From Deinococcus sonorensis KR-87 (GTDB taxonomy: Bacteria > Deinococcota > Deinococci > Deinococcales > Deinococcaceae): a stretch of DNA of 64,000 nt. The notes beneath the pieces were generated by a model that saw only the letters and a program-made list of their open reading frames with translations, did no database searches and was not told the DNA's origin. Shown here piece by piece: positions 36,597 to 47,723 of this stretch. The position numbers and the translations under genes are program-made. Numbering within the stretch: position 1 is the stretch's first letter; each line of letters starts with the position of its first letter. Location of the stretch: the NCBI RefSeq assembly GCF_040256395.1, contig NZ_CP158299.1, positions 1,641,501-1,705,500 of the forward strand, written 5' to 3'.

Positions 36597-37600
36597 GCGA
36601 ACCTCCTGGTCAGGGCGTCGGCGCAGGCGGCCAGCTCGTCCCGGTATTCGATCTGCTGAGCCCACTCCGGCGGAAAGGCACCCAGGCCCAGGTGGGCGCC
36701 GGCAAAGCTGCCGGCCAGACACCCCAGGCTGTCGCTGTCGCCGCGCGTGACGGCGGCGCGGCGCAGCGCCTCCAGCGGCTCCTCCGGCGTCAGCAGGAAG
36801 CACAGCAGCCCGCTGGCCAGCGCCTCCTCGGCAATCCAGCCCTCGCCGGTCAGGTCGCAGACATCCGTGTCGGGGGCGGGCGGGGTGTCCAGGGCGGCCC
36901 GCAGGCGCTCCAGCACGGCAAGGCACTCGTCCCAGCCGAACTGGATGAACGTTTCCGGGCTGCGGGCACCCGCCACCTGCCACAGTTCGCCCAACCACTC
37001 GGCGCGGTAGGTGGTGCGTTGCGCCCTCGCGTGGGCGATCAGTGCGTCCGTCAGGGCGGCCGGGGCCATCCCGCCGAGCAGCAGCCAGATGGCCTCGGCG
37101 GTCAGCTCGGCGGCGGCCAGGGCGGTGGGGTGGCCGTGCGTCAGGGCCGCCTGCAGCTGCGCGTAGCCAGCGCGTGCGTCGGCGTCCGGGAGAACTCCAG
37201 CCGGCTGCACCCGCATGTTGGCCCCGCAGCCCTTGGATTCGGTGACGCTGGCCCGCGTCCACGGGCCGCCCGCCTCCAGTCGCCGGCAGGCGGTCAGGCA
37301 GGTCATCCCGGGGGCACGATTGTTGTCCGGGTCGTGCAGCCAGGTCACGAATTCCTGGCGCAGCGGCTCCACGGCGGCCCCGGCGGTCAGCTGCGGCGTG
37401 GCCAGCAGGGCGCGGGCCACCGCCAGGGCCATCTGGGTGTCGTCGGTCACGCGGCCCTGGTGCAGGGTGGTGGGGCCGGCGGGCGGAAAGCGGCGACGGA
37501 TCTCCGGCAGATCGCGGATGAACTCGGTGGGCGCGGCCAGGGCGTCACCGTAGGCCAGTCCGTACATCAGGCCCCGCACGCGGTCTAGGTCGTCGGTCAT
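36593..37600 (-). CDS. ADP-ribosylglycohydrolase family protein
   Basis: The 335-residue all-helical enzyme keeps the binuclear Mg2+ site: TDD in GRVTDDTQMALA (T52, D53, D54) and DSDS in RGDSDSLGCLAGSFAGAHLG near residue 285, where most family members have DTDT. Such enzymes cleave ADP-ribose from modified protein side chains or from O-acetyl-ADP-ribose. Released ADP-ribose could be hydrolysed by the Nudix domain of the upstream gene, whose stop is 3 nt before this ATG. The family also includes hydrolases of other substrates, so the exact substrate is open. Confidence 0.88.
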   Translation of the reverse strand: MTDDLDRVRGLMYGLAYGDALAAPTEFIRDLPEIRRRFPPAGPTTLHQGRVTDDTQMALAVARALLATPQLTAGAAVEPLRQEFVTWLHDPDNNRAPGMTCLTACRRLEAGGPWTRASVTESKGCGANMRVQPAGVLPDADARAGYAQLQAALTHGHPTALAAAELTAEAIWLLLGGMAPAALTDALIAHARAQRTTYRAEWLGELWQVAGARSPETFIQFGWDECLAVLERLRAALDTPPAPDTDVCDLTGEGWIAEEALASGLLCFLLTPEEPLEALRRAAVTRGDSDSLGCLAGSFAGAHLGLGAFPPEWAQQIEYRDELAACADALTRRFA

Positions 37601-37603
37601 GGC

Positions 37604-38656
37604 TTATCCCTTCAACACGAAGTGTTCGATGATGGCGTGATGGTCCTCGAAGAAGGCTTCCGGTTGCGCCAGCGCCTCGCTGAGCGGCATCCAGAAGGCG
37701 TCGGCGGCGTCGGTGCCGGCATTCAGGGTCGGCAGCTGGCCCAACCCCAGCTCGAAGTGGAAGGCGTGCGTCACGGTGCGGCCGCGCAGCGAACGGTCCG
37801 GGTAATCAAAGACCGCCTGGGCGCGCAGCCGGCCTTCCAGCGTGGCGGGGCTGAGGCCGGTTTCCTCGTGCACCTCGCGCAGGCAGCTGGTCAGCAGCGT
37901 CTCGCTGGGCTCCAGAAAGCCGCCGGGCATCGCCAGCCGCCCCTGACCCGGCTGACCGGCCCGCCGCACCAGCAGCACGTGGCCGCTGCGGGTGATCACC
38001 GCATCGGTGGTGACGAAGATGGGGGCGTAGGGGGCGCTGGCCCAGGCGGCCCGGTACTGCTTGAGGTAGCGGTACTCGGCCTGGAGCGCGGCGAATTCCG
38101 GCGTCTGGCGGAACGCGCTCAGGAAGCGGTCCACGCTGGGCGGCAGCATCTCCCGCGTCGCTTCCAGCTCATCTTCAAAGTAGGCGCGGCGCACCCCGGT
38201 GGCCGAGAGCGGGCTGACCACGTGGGTGGGCAGAAATTCCCAGGCGGGAAACGAGCGCAGGTAGTAGCTGCTCTCGTCCTTATAGTGGCCGATCAGTGCC
38301 ACGTCGCTGCTGCCGCGCACGTGGGCGGCCACGCCGCTCTGCACCTCGGAGAGCCACAGAGACTCGTTGTAGTAGTAGTCGCGCACCTGGGCGAACAGCA
38401 CCCGGCTGCGCGCCACGCCCGCCTCGTGCAGCATGTCCGAGATCAGCTCCTGGCGTTCCTCCGCCGTGAAGGGGTTCTTGGTGCTGCGGGCGGAGCGGGC
38501 ACTGCCCAGCACCACGATCAGCTTCTGCACGTCCTGCAGCGCTTCCTGCATCACGGCAAGGTGAGCGAGATGCGGCGGCTCGAAGCGGCCGATGTAGACA
38601 CCGAAGGTGCGCTTGCGGCGCGGGCGGGTCGGGAGAGAGGGAATCATATGTCTCAT
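37604..38656 (-). CDS. nadM: NMN adenylyltransferase-Nudix fusion (NadM-Nudix)
   Basis: Residues about 15-190 are a NadM-type nucleotidyltransferase: [17 protein letters not shown] and [13 protein letters not shown]. The usual HxGH reads HLAH here. Residues 205-350 are a Nudix domain with a complete box, [23 protein letters not shown]. The fusion makes NAD+ from NMN and, by analogy with known NadM-Nudix enzymes, hydrolyses ADP-ribose to AMP and ribose 5-phosphate. It is the first gene of the eight-gene unit. ATG 38656 lies inside an inverted repeat; ATG 38647 is an alternative start. Confidence 0.92.
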   Translation of the reverse strand: MRHMIPSLPTRPRRKRTFGVYIGRFEPPHLAHLAVMQEALQDVQKLIVVLGSARSARSTKNPFTAEERQELISDMLHEAGVARSRVLFAQVRDYYYNESLWLSEVQSGVAAHVRGSSDVALIGHYKDESSYYLRSFPAWEFLPTHVVSPLSATGVRRAYFEDELEATREMLPPSVDRFLSAFRQTPEFAALQAEYRYLKQYRAAWASAPYAPIFVTTDAVITRSGHVLLVRRAGQPGQGRLAMPGGFLEPSETLLTSCLREVHEETGLSPATLEGRLRAQAVFDYPDRSLRGRTVTHAFHFELGLGQLPTLNAGTDAADAFWMPLSEALAQPEAFFEDHHAIIEHFVLKG

Positions 38657-38678
38657 AATTGCTATAAAGCTTTATGAG
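38652..38678. promoter_or_regulatory. AT-rich inverted repeat over the start of the NAD operon
   Basis: CTCATAA (38652-38658) and TTATGAG (38672-38678) form a perfect inverted repeat with a 13-nt centre containing TATAAAGC. It overlaps the -10-like TATAGC and the first codons of nadM. In a genome this GC-rich, such a site is a strong candidate operator for a NAD-responsive or stress regulator, but no regulator gene is adjacent. Confidence 0.55.
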
Positions 38679-38741
38679 TATGATGAGTCCCCTGCGGCAG
38701 ACTGTCCACATAGCCTGCGCTCTGCTGCAGTAAGATTCAGC

Positions 38742-38771
38742 ATGACCCCTCAGTCGCGGAGCCGGGCATGA
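38742..38771 (+). CDS. leaderless 9-codon mini-ORF coupled to the next gene
   Basis: TAAGAT (38731-38736) is followed after 5 nt by an ATG that opens nine codons (MTPQSRSRA). The stop TGA overlaps the ATG of the following membrane-protein gene (ATGA). Given the leaderless rule in this window, ribosomes would start here and reach the next gene by termination-reinitiation. The peptide has no recognisable function and may only serve as a translational ramp. Confidence 0.5.
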   Translation: MTPQSRSRA

Positions 38772-38965
38772 TTCCCTGGCTGCTGTTCGTGGTGTTGCCG
38801 ATCGTTCTGATCGTGCTGTCGTTCCGCATCCGACCGGCCGGAGCCACCGCCGATCCCTTGGGCGCCGGGCTGGCGGCCCGTGGACTGTTCGGCGGCCATG
38901 ACCTGCACCCGGACGAACGGACCGTGCCGGAAGACGACGCGCCCCGCCCCTTCCGGCTGGAATGA
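38768..38965 (+). CDS. small membrane protein, 65 aa
   Basis: One N-terminal transmembrane helix ([17 protein letters not shown]) is followed by a polar tail containing [21 protein letters not shown]. No family is recognised. It is coupled at the start to the upstream mini-ORF and at the end to the next membrane protein (4-nt overlap), so the two proteins may work together. Confidence 0.6.
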   Translation: MIPWLLFVVLPIVLIVLSFRIRPAGATADPLGAGLAARGLFGGHDLHPDERTVPEDDAPRPFRLE

Positions 38966-39411
38966 TCAGCCGTTTCCGCTGGCTTGAGGCGCTGGCCGTC
39001 GTTCTGCTGCTCGTGACCCTTCTGCTGCTGTGGCGTCAGCTGCCGCAGCTGCCCGCCACCATTCAGGTGCAGTGGCGGCTGGGCGCCGCGCCCGTCCCGG
39101 GCACTCCGGGCGAACTCTGGAGCTTCTGGTGGCTACAACTCCTGGTGTACGTGCTGCTCGGAGGGCTGGCCTGGACGGCCCGGGACCCCCGGCGGCCGTC
39201 GCTGCTGCTGGCGCTCCGGGTGCTGGTGCTGGGCCTGCTGTTCGCCCTGACGTGGCACGCGGTCCTGATCGCGCCGCTGCACACGGCCCCGGTCACGGTT
39301 CCGCTGGCGCTGGGCCTGCTGCTACTGGCGGGGATTCCGGTCCTGCTGGGCGTCGGGCTGTCCCACTCCCAGGCCCGCCCAACAGAAGGGGCCGCCCACA
39401 GGCGGCCCTGA
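38962..39411 (+). CDS. membrane protein with DUF1648-like start
   Basis: The 149 residues contain four hydrophobic helices. The first periplasmic-type loop, [22 protein letters not shown], resembles the DUF1648 pattern (LPxxIPxHW...G) of SdpI-like membrane proteins, but the match is weak and there is no full SdpI domain. The ATG overlaps the stop of the small membrane protein. The C-terminal codons form a GC-rich hairpin (GGGCCGCC...GGCGGCCC) that may end the transcript. Confidence 0.65.
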   Translation: MISRFRWLEALAVVLLLVTLLLLWRQLPQLPATIQVQWRLGAAPVPGTPGELWSFWWLQLLVYVLLGGLAWTARDPRRPSLLLALRVLVLGLLFALTWHAVLIAPLHTAPVTVPLALGLLLLAGIPVLLGVGLSHSQARPTEGAAHRRP

Positions 39412-39425
39412 CGGTTTCCGCAGCC

Positions 39426-39893
39426 TTACTGGCCGGCGTAGTCCAGGTCGTAGTTGGTGAGTGCCAGGCTGGAGCTCTCGCGGGTGGCCGTGTTGTAGAT
39501 GTTCCAGCCGGCCTTGATGCCGGGGTAGAACTGACCGCTGCGCTGGGCGTTGACCAGCAGCTTGCCGTTGTCGCGGCTGACCACCCGGTCGCCGGTCGAG
39601 AAGCGGCCGTCCCGGTTCACGTCGGTGTAGACCACCACGCGGTAGGTACCGGTCCCGAGCGTCTTGGGCAGGTCCAGCGTGAAGCCGCCGGTCAGGTACT
39701 TGTCCACGATCTGAGATTCGGAGCCGTCGGCGGTGTACCGCCCGTTACTGTAGCCCACGATGGCCAGACGCAGGTCCTGGCCGCTGGGGAAGCCGCGCAG
39801 CTGACCGCTGACATCCTTGGAGAGCGGGTTGCCGACCAGGGTGCAGGCCGACAGGGCAACTGACAGGGCAGACAGGGCAAGAATCTTGTTCAT
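39426..39893 (-). CDS. putative lipoprotein, 155 aa
   Basis: The signal ends in a lipobox, ALSVALSAC (Cys17). The mature part is beta-rich: GQLRGFPSGQDLRLAIVGYSNG, TGTYRVVVYTDVNRDGRFSTGDRVVS, KAGWNIYNTATR. The DVNRDGRFSTGD stretch looks like an EF-hand-like Ca2+ loop (DxNxDG). The KAGWN segment is shared with the lipoprotein at 3328-3918. GGGAGG precedes the ATG by about 8 nt. The 200-nt region upstream, up to the methyltransferase gene, shows no other gene. Confidence 0.75.
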   Translation of the reverse strand: MNKILALSALSVALSACTLVGNPLSKDVSGQLRGFPSGQDLRLAIVGYSNGRYTADGSESQIVDKYLTGGFTLDLPKTLGTGTYRVVVYTDVNRDGRFSTGDRVVSRDNGKLLVNAQRSGQFYPGIKAGWNIYNTATRESSSLALTNYDLDYAGQ

Positions 39894-40095
39894 GGTGTAG
39901 CCTCCCGTGCTGTGTGCGGCACGCGGAATGGTGCGCGCGAATGCAATCTGACGTGCTCAGGCTACGCCCGGTGGCCGCCAGCGGCCAGCCCGACTCCGTT
40001 GTCATGCGGCTCACTCGCCCTTCACAAGGGGCCCCGGGATGCCGGGAAAGCTGACCGGACGTTCACGCAGCGGCCCGCCGCCGCATAATGGCCGG

Positions 40096-40857
40096 GTGCA
40101 ACACGTTCCCTTCTCGGCGCTGGCCACCGTCTATGACGCGATCATGGCCGACATCGAATACGACGACTGGGCCGACTTTGTCCTGAATTACGCCCGTGAC
40201 CAGCAGGTGCCGGTGACGCGGGTGCTGGACCTGGCCTGCGGCACCGGAGCCATGACCGCCGAGTTCGACCGGCGCGGCCTGAACGTCACTGGCCTGGACG
40301 GCAGCGCCGAGATGCTGGCGGTGGCGCGCGCCCGGCTGCCACAGCTGGGCTTTGTGCAGGCGGACCTGCGCGACTTCGAGCTGGGGATGCGCTTCGATCT
40401 GATCACCTGCGTCTTCGACAGCCTCAACAACCTGACCGAGCCGGCCGATCTGGGCCGGGCCCTGGCGCGCATGCGGGCCCACCTGAAGCCGGGCGGCCTG
40501 CTGGCCTTTGACGTGAACACCCGCCTCGGGGTGCGCGAGTTGTGGGACGGCGAGGCCATCGAGGGCGTGGCCCCGCTGGCGGAGGGCCGCGAGGTGCACT
40601 ACCACTGGTCGCACCACTACGACGCGGCCAGCGAGCTCGGCACCGTGCAGGCCTTCTGCCGGGTGGTGGACGACAGTGGCGAGGCGCAGGAGTTCGTGGA
40701 ACTGCACACCGAGCGTGGCTATGACCCGTCAGATCTGGCCCCGCTGCTGGAGGCGGCCGGCTTCGCCTCCTGGGAGGCGCTGGAGTACCCGGACTACGCC
40801 GAGCCGTGGCCCGAAACCCCGCGCATCTGGGTGTTTGCCCGGGCCGAGCCCTCATGA
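40096..40857 (+). CDS. class I SAM-dependent methyltransferase
   Basis: The 253-residue protein has the SAM-binding glycine motif [15 protein letters not shown], the acidic VTGLDGS strand, QADLRDFEL and the [12 protein letters not shown] strand. The methyl acceptor is unknown. GTG 40096 follows CATAAT (40084-40089) by 6 nt, with TTCACG 16 nt further upstream as a possible -35. Its stop overlaps the gpsA ATG (ATGA), so the two form an operon without an obvious metabolic link. Confidence 0.85.
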   Translation: MQHVPFSALATVYDAIMADIEYDDWADFVLNYARDQQVPVTRVLDLACGTGAMTAEFDRRGLNVTGLDGSAEMLAVARARLPQLGFVQADLRDFELGMRFDLITCVFDSLNNLTEPADLGRALARMRAHLKPGGLLAFDVNTRLGVRELWDGEAIEGVAPLAEGREVHYHWSHHYDAASELGTVQAFCRVVDDSGEAQEFVELHTERGYDPSDLAPLLEAAGFASWEALEYPDYAEPWPETPRIWVFARAEPS

Positions 40858-41810
40858 CCGTGTGCGTGCTGGGCGCTGGCGGCTGGGGCACCGCCCTGGC
40901 CGCGATGCTGGGCCAGCACGGCCAGCCGAGCGTGCTGTGGGCGCGGCGGCCAGAGGTGGCCACCCGACTCCAGCAGGAGCGCGAGAACCGCGACTACCTG
41001 CCGGGCGTGCCGCTGCCCGCAGCGGTGGGCGTGACGGCCGACCTGACCGCCGCCACCGCCGGCCAGGACTGGGCGCTGCTGATGGTGCCGAGCGTGGGCA
41101 TTCCGGAGCTGCTCACGGCGCTGCCGCGCACGCTGGGGGTGGTGCTGTGCGCCAAGGGGCTGGCCCCGGACGGCGACCGGCTCACCACCCTGGCGGCCCG
41201 GCTGGGCTTCGGGCGGGTCGCGGTGCTCAGCGGCCCCAACCACGCCGAGGAGATTGGGCGGGGGCTGCCGGCGGCGACGGTGGTGGCGAGCGCCGACGCC
41301 GGTTTTGCGGCCGGAGTGCAGGCGGCCCTGATGACCCCCAGTTTCCGGGTCTACACCTCCGGCGACGTGGCGGGCGTGGAACTGGGCGGGGTGCTCAAGA
41401 ACGTGATCGCGCTGGCCGCGGGCCTGATCGACGGCCTCGCGCTGGGCGACAACGCCAAGGCAGCCATCATCACGCGCGGGCTGCTGGAGATGGGACGCTA
41501 CCTCAGTTCGCAGGGGGCGGACGCCGCCACCGTGTACGGCCTGTCCGGTCTGGGCGACCTGGTGGCCACCGCCGGCAGCCTGCACTCGCGCAACCGGGCG
41601 GCGGGCGAGGCCATCGCACGCGGCCAGAGCCCGGCCCAGGGCGGCAAGGTGGTGGAGGGCATCCGCACGGCGGGGCTGCTGGAGCACTGGGCCACCGAAC
41701 ACGGCCAGGACCTGCCGATCGTGCGGGCGGTGGCGCAGGTGGTGTCGGGGGAGCTGACGCCGCAGCAGGGGGTGGCCGACCTGATGGGGCGGCGCGGCCG
41801 GGCGGAATAG
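40854..41810 (+). CDS. gpsA: glycerol-3-phosphate dehydrogenase [NAD(P)+]
   Basis: GpsA makes sn-glycerol 3-phosphate from dihydroxyacetone phosphate for phospholipid synthesis. In the 318-residue protein the dinucleotide fold starts [21 protein letters not shown], the substrate loop is [14 protein letters not shown] (usually SGPSFA), and the catalytic Lys is in [16 protein letters not shown]. The C-terminal domain has [12 protein letters not shown] and [11 protein letters not shown] 40854 overlaps the methyltransferase stop. Confidence 0.93.
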   Translation: MTVCVLGAGGWGTALAAMLGQHGQPSVLWARRPEVATRLQQERENRDYLPGVPLPAAVGVTADLTAATAGQDWALLMVPSVGIPELLTALPRTLGVVLCAKGLAPDGDRLTTLAARLGFGRVAVLSGPNHAEEIGRGLPAATVVASADAGFAAGVQAALMTPSFRVYTSGDVAGVELGGVLKNVIALAAGLIDGLALGDNAKAAIITRGLLEMGRYLSSQGADAATVYGLSGLGDLVATAGSLHSRNRAAGEAIARGQSPAQGGKVVEGIRTAGLLEHWATEHGQDLPIVRAVAQVVSGELTPQQGVADLMGRRGRAE

Positions 41811-41819
41811 ACTGGCGGT

Positions 41820-42497
41820 ATGCGCCCCCAGACGTTGCTGAGCATGCTGCTGGCCCTGGCCTTCTCACCGGTGCTGGCCCAGACGACTCCGGTCCCGTGC
41901 AGCGTGGCCGAGCACCTCGACCTGGACAGCTACACGCTGATGGCCGGCTACCGCAGCAGCGAGCTCGACAACGACGAGGCCGCCGCCACCTACGCGGGCT
42001 GCCTCGCGGCCGGGCTGACCCGTGACCTGAAGGCCCAGCCGAAACTGAGCGCGCGGATCGCTCAGCTGCGCACCCAGTACCGTCAGCTGCGCAGCCTGGA
42101 GGGCCAGCTGGCCTACATGATGATGGGCGGCGGCACCATGTACACCCACGCCGTCCCGCGCAGCGAGCCGGAAACCGAGGCGCGCCTGCGGGCGCTCGCC
42201 ACGCTCGCCAGCAGCCCGCTGGGCGGGCAGACCGGGGCGCGCTACAGTCAGGAACTGCGGCTGGCGCGCGAGGTCTTTGCCGAGCGGGTGGCGAAGCTGC
42301 GCGCCTGGAAACCGGACGGCAGCTCTTCCTTTGACCGGGCGACCTTCACGCGGCTGATCCAGCAGTACCAGCAGGCCGGCAGCACCCTGATGGCCACGCT
42401 GGGCCAGCGTGGCGACGCCGCCACCGCCGTCGGGTATCAGCCGCTGGAGTGGTCGCTGTTCGTGGACGAGTTTCTGACGGAAAGCCAGCCGAAGTGA
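41820..42497 (+). CDS. secreted hypothetical protein, 225 aa
   Basis: A signal peptide (MRPQTLLSMLLALAFSPVLAQ) precedes a mostly helical mature protein with two early Cys residues (VPCSVAEHL and AGCLAAG), which could form a disulphide. No family is recognised. TAGACT (41808-41813) overlaps the gpsA stop codon and lies 6 nt before the ATG, so it has its own leaderless promoter. Confidence 0.65.
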   Translation: MRPQTLLSMLLALAFSPVLAQTTPVPCSVAEHLDLDSYTLMAGYRSSELDNDEAAATYAGCLAAGLTRDLKAQPKLSARIAQLRTQYRQLRSLEGQLAYMMMGGGTMYTHAVPRSEPETEARLRALATLASSPLGGQTGARYSQELRLAREVFAERVAKLRAWKPDGSSSFDRATFTRLIQQYQQAGSTLMATLGQRGDAATAVGYQPLEWSLFVDEFLTESQPK

Positions 42498-42509
42498 ACG
42501 GGGGCCGCT

Positions 42510-43971
<1,462 letters not shown>

Positions 43972-44031
43972 GGGGGGAGGGTAGCGCACATGTGGGCCCT
44001 GGCCCCGGAAACTCCCCCTATGCTGCGGAAC

Positions 44032-45201
44032 ATGACCGACCAGATGCAGCCTCAGACGGTGCTGGAGCAGGCGTGGCAGCGGGTGGCCGACCGCGAATCC
44101 GAGCGGCTGCGCGACCTGTTCGTGACGCAGGAGGCTCCGGTGCAGCCGGCGCGCGCTGTGCTGGCCCAGGTGCTGTCGGTGCTGGTGCTGGTGGTGTTCG
44201 GGCTGCTGACACTGCTGGGCGTGTGGTTCGCGCTGATTGTTGTCGGCAGGGGCCACGCGAACGTGCTGGCGCGGCTGATGGCCTTTATGGTGGCCGCGCC
44301 GCTGCTGACGTTCGCCTGGATTGCCTGGCCGCGGGTGAACCGGCTGGATGGCCTGGAGCTGACCCCGCAGGACACTCCTGAGCTGCACACACTGGTGCGG
44401 CGGGTGAGCCAGGACATGGGGGTGGACCGTCCGGTGCGGGTGGTGCTCAACGCGGACATGAACGCCTTCATGGGCATGCACGGGTGGCGGCGTCAACCGA
44501 CCCTGGGGCTGGGCCTGGGCCTGTGGTACGCCCTGCGGCCACAGGAACGGGTGGCCGTGATCGCCCATGAGCTGGCGCACCTCAAGAACGGCGATCCGAC
44601 CCGCCAGGGCGCGGTGTGGGCGGCCCTGCGGGTGCTGTCGAGCGCGGTGGACGGGCTGTGGCCCGACCCGCTGATGGAGGCGCAGGCCGGGCTGATCGCG
44701 CTGACTGCGATGATGATCACGAAGGCGGTGGCGCTGCTGCCCTGGGGGCTGTTGCAGCTGCTGCTGGGGCTGGTAGGGGCGGACCAGCAGGCGGCCGAGT
44801 ACCGTGCCGACCTGCTGGCGTCGCGGGTGGCCGGCTCGGCGCCGAAACGGGCCGCGCTGGACAAGCTGCACCTCGGTCACCTGCTGGAGAGCGCATTGCA
44901 CAAGCAGCGGATGATGCCGGAGCGGCCGCACGCCTTTGCCGAACTGCAGCACATGTTCGAGCACCTGCCGGAAGCGCAGTGGGAGAGGATGCGGGCAAGG
45001 CGGCGGCAGGACCGGCTGCGACTGGACGCCTCCCACCCGCCCACCGCCGACCGGATGCAGGTGGTGGAGGCGTGGCCGCAGCCGGGAACCGTGATGCTGT
45101 CGGCCGAGCAGTCCGCCCGGCTGGACGCCGAGCTCGCGCCATTTGTTGCGGTGCTGGAGCGGGAGGCCCTGGAGGAGCACCGCGACCGGGTGTTCGGCTG
45201 A
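44032..45201 (+). CDS. M48 family metallopeptidase (HtpX-like)
   Basis: The zinc motif is VIAHELAHLKNGD (HExxH) at about residue 180, with the third ligand Glu in QQAAEYRADLLASR. Two hydrophobic pairs, at residues 45-95 and 220-255, anchor it in the membrane with the catalytic site facing the cytoplasm, as in HtpX/Ste24-type proteases that degrade damaged membrane proteins. The 389-residue frame starts at ATG 44032, 7 nt after TATGCT (44019-44024). It is divergent from murE. Confidence 0.87.
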   Translation: MTDQMQPQTVLEQAWQRVADRESERLRDLFVTQEAPVQPARAVLAQVLSVLVLVVFGLLTLLGVWFALIVVGRGHANVLARLMAFMVAAPLLTFAWIAWPRVNRLDGLELTPQDTPELHTLVRRVSQDMGVDRPVRVVLNADMNAFMGMHGWRRQPTLGLGLGLWYALRPQERVAVIAHELAHLKNGDPTRQGAVWAALRVLSSAVDGLWPDPLMEAQAGLIALTAMMITKAVALLPWGLLQLLLGLVGADQQAAEYRADLLASRVAGSAPKRAALDKLHLGHLLESALHKQRMMPERPHAFAELQHMFEHLPEAQWERMRARRRQDRLRLDASHPPTADRMQVVEAWPQPGTVMLSAEQSARLDAELAPFVAVLEREALEEHRDRVFG

Positions 45202-45204
45202 GCG

Positions 45205-46719
45205 TTACCGCCCGCCGTCCAGTACCAGCGCCTCCGCCTGACCGCCCAGCGTGTCCCAGAGGGTGAAGGCCGCCCGCGCGCCCGGCACGATGTGGCCCTC
45301 GTCGTGCCAGCCCACCGCCAGGGCCGGACTCCGGGTGTAGGCGTGCAGCACCTCGCCCGGCGTGAGCGCCTCGTCTGCAGCCAGCGGCAGGCCGTCGTCT
45401 GCAAGGCGGGTGGTGGCGGCCCGGAAGGTGGCCTGCACGTCCGGCGCGGCCACCGGCGCGTCGGAACCGAAGGCCAGCAGCGCGCCCGCGTCCTGCAGCC
45501 GCCGGAACGGATAGCTGCCGGCCTCCAGGTGCGGCAGCAGCGTGCGGATCATCTGGCCGTCGGCCTGCAGGTGAATCGGCTGCACGCTGGCGGTCAGCCC
45601 CTCGAAGCGCGCGATGTCCTCGGGGCGCAGGTGCTGGGCGTGTTCCACCCGCAGCCGCAGGCCCCGTTGGGCCGCCAGCGTTCTCAGGTCGTCGTAGGCG
45701 TTCAGCAGCTCGGTGTTGGCCCGGTCCCCGATGGCGTGCGTGACCGGCGTGAAGCCCAGCTGCAGCGCCTCCCGGCCCAGCTCGCGGATCAGCTCCGGCG
45801 AATCCAGGGCGATGCCGGTGCCGCTGCCGTCGGCAAAACCCGGCGCGTGCAGCCAGGCGGTGCGGCTGCCCAGCGCCCCGTCCGCGAAGAACTTGACCCC
45901 TCCGAACTCGAAGCGCCCGCCGCTGCCGGGCCCCAGGCCCAGCTCGCGGGCCAGCGTCAGCCGGTCATGCGGCAGGCAGGCCCACACCCGCAGCGGCAGC
46001 TCGCCCTGGTGCGCCAGGGTGGCCAGCGCCCGGGGCGACTCAGGCGACTCGTAGGCCATGGTGTGGGTGCTCACGAAGCCCCGGGAGCGCAGGTCGGCCG
46101 CGCCACGCTGCGCCGCCTCCAGCGTGCCCTGCCAGTCGGGCGCCGGAATGGCGCGCGCCACCAGCCCGGTGGCGTGCTCCAGCAGCGTGCCGAGCGGCCG
46201 CACCACCTGCCCACCCTCCGGGTCCGGCGTGTCCTCGTGGACCCCGGCCAGCCGCAGCGCCAGCGAGTTGGCCCAGGCCAGATGCAGGTCGCGGGAGTAC
46301 AGGAGCACCGGGTGGTGCGGGCTGACCCGGTCCAGCAGCGCCGCGTCCGGGTATCCGTCCAGCCCCAGCTGGGACAGCAGAAAGCCGCCGCCCACCACCC
46401 ACTGCCCCGCCGGCACCGTCGCGCAACGTTCCTCCAGCCGCCGCTGCACCTCCGGCACGCTGCTCACCCCGTGCAGGTTCAGCTGCGATAGCGAAAAGCC
46501 GTAGCTCACCAGATGGGTGTGGGCGTCGCACAGGCCGGGGGTGAGCAGGCGGTCCCGGTGGTCCAGGGTGGTCGCCTGGGGGGCCAGCGCCCGCATCTCG
46601 GTGTGATCGCCCACCGCCAGCACCCGCCCGCCGCCCACCAGCACCGCCTCGGCACGCGGCTGGGCGGGGTCCAGGGTCTGCACGTCGGCCAGAATCACGG
46701 TCAGGGCTGCAGCGGTCAT
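45205..46719 (-). CDS. amidohydrolase family protein (YtcJ-like)
   Basis: The 504-residue metal-dependent hydrolase shows the amidohydrolase order: N-terminal beta sandwich with [23 protein letters not shown] (HxH), [40 protein letters not shown], and [12 protein letters not shown]. This is the amidohydrolase_3/YtcJ pattern; substrates may be amides or imides. ATG 46719 is 7 nt after TACCCT (46727-46732, minus), so the longer open frame upstream is not used. Confidence 0.88.
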   Translation of the reverse strand: MTAAALTVILADVQTLDPAQPRAEAVLVGGGRVLAVGDHTEMRALAPQATTLDHRDRLLTPGLCDAHTHLVSYGFSLSQLNLHGVSSVPEVQRRLEERCATVPAGQWVVGGGFLLSQLGLDGYPDAALLDRVSPHHPVLLYSRDLHLAWANSLALRLAGVHEDTPDPEGGQVVRPLGTLLEHATGLVARAIPAPDWQGTLEAAQRGAADLRSRGFVSTHTMAYESPESPRALATLAHQGELPLRVWACLPHDRLTLARELGLGPGSGGRFEFGGVKFFADGALGSRTAWLHAPGFADGSGTGIALDSPELIRELGREALQLGFTPVTHAIGDRANTELLNAYDDLRTLAAQRGLRLRVEHAQHLRPEDIARFEGLTASVQPIHLQADGQMIRTLLPHLEAGSYPFRRLQDAGALLAFGSDAPVAAPDVQATFRAATTRLADDGLPLAADEALTPGEVLHAYTRSPALAVGWHDEGHIVPGARAAFTLWDTLGGQAEALVLDGGR

Positions 46720-46820
46720 GCTGGTCAGGGTAGCAGCTTGCAGGCTCATGCTTTGGAGGGGGAGGCCCGGCGGGCGGGCGCGTCTCATCTGCCGTCAGCC
46801 GGGCCGTCTACCATGAAACG

Positions 46821-47699
46821 GTGCCTGACCTGACCCGCCGCCAGCTGATCCGCCGCGCCGTCTTCGGCCTGGGTGGGGCCGGCCTGCTGGGGGGCGGCAT
46901 GGCCACCGCCCAGGCCTACGCGCCGGCGCAGCTGAATGTCCACGTGGCGCCGCTCGCGGGCCTGCAGGCCCCGCTGCAGGTCGCGCTGCTCACCGACCTG
47001 CACTACGGGCCGTACATTCACACGGCGCAGGTGCGCGGCTGGGTGGAGCGCACCCGGTCGGCTCGCCCGGACCTGATTCTGCTGGCGGGTGACCTGCTGG
47101 ACGAGCGGATGCGCGGACCCGCCGACCTGCTGCTGGCCGAACTGGGCCGGCTGTCCGCGCCGCTGGGCGTATACGCGGTGTGGGGCAACCACGACTACGG
47201 GTATTTCGGGCGCTACGGCAACGCCCGGCGCGGGCCGGCCAACCCCGACTGGGCGCGGGAGCGGACCCGGCTGCAGGCCCAGCTGGCCGAGGCCGGCATC
47301 CGGGTGCTGACCAACCAGGGCGTGTCGGTGCGGCCGGACCTGTATGTGGCCGGGGTGGACGATCTGTCGTGGGGCGAGCCGGCGGTGGGGGCGGCGCTGC
47401 AGGCGGCCCCGGCCGGCAGCGCCACCCTGCTGATGACTCACAACCCGGACCTGCTGCCGCAGCTGCCCGCCGGGCTGGGCCTGACCGTCTGCGGCCACAC
47501 CCACGGCGGACAGGTGCGCTTTCCGCTGATCGGCGCGCCGGTGGTGCCGAGCCGCTACGGCCAGCGCTTCGCCCAGGGCTGGATTCATGATCCGGTGCGG
47601 GCCTTCGTGTCGCGCGGGCTTGGCGTGTCGGGGCTGCCGGTCCGCAACCTCTGCCCGTCCGAGGTGGTATTGCTCAAGCTGCAGCCAACACACGCCTGA
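46821..47699 (+). CDS. metallophosphoesterase, Tat-exported
   Basis: The N-terminus carries a twin-arginine-like signal (TRRQLIRRAVFGLGGAGLLGGG) ending near AQA. The calcineurin-like motifs follow: LLTDLHYG (DxH), LLAGDLLD (GD), VWGNHDY (GNHD), MTHNPD and CGHTHGGQV (GHxH). This 292-residue protein belongs to the YkuE-like group of exported phosphoesterases, which are linked to lipid headgroup or cell-surface phosphate cleavage. GTG 46821 is 6 nt after TACCAT (46809-46814). It is followed 24 nt later by a paralogue. Confidence 0.88.
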   Translation: MPDLTRRQLIRRAVFGLGGAGLLGGGMATAQAYAPAQLNVHVAPLAGLQAPLQVALLTDLHYGPYIHTAQVRGWVERTRSARPDLILLAGDLLDERMRGPADLLLAELGRLSAPLGVYAVWGNHDYGYFGRYGNARRGPANPDWARERTRLQAQLAEAGIRVLTNQGVSVRPDLYVAGVDDLSWGEPAVGAALQAAPAGSATLLMTHNPDLLPQLPAGLGLTVCGHTHGGQVRFPLIGAPVVPSRYGQRFAQGWIHDPVRAFVSRGLGVSGLPVRNLCPSEVVLLKLQPTHA

Positions 47700-47723
47700 G
47701 AGGACTTCGGTAGGCTGGGCTGG

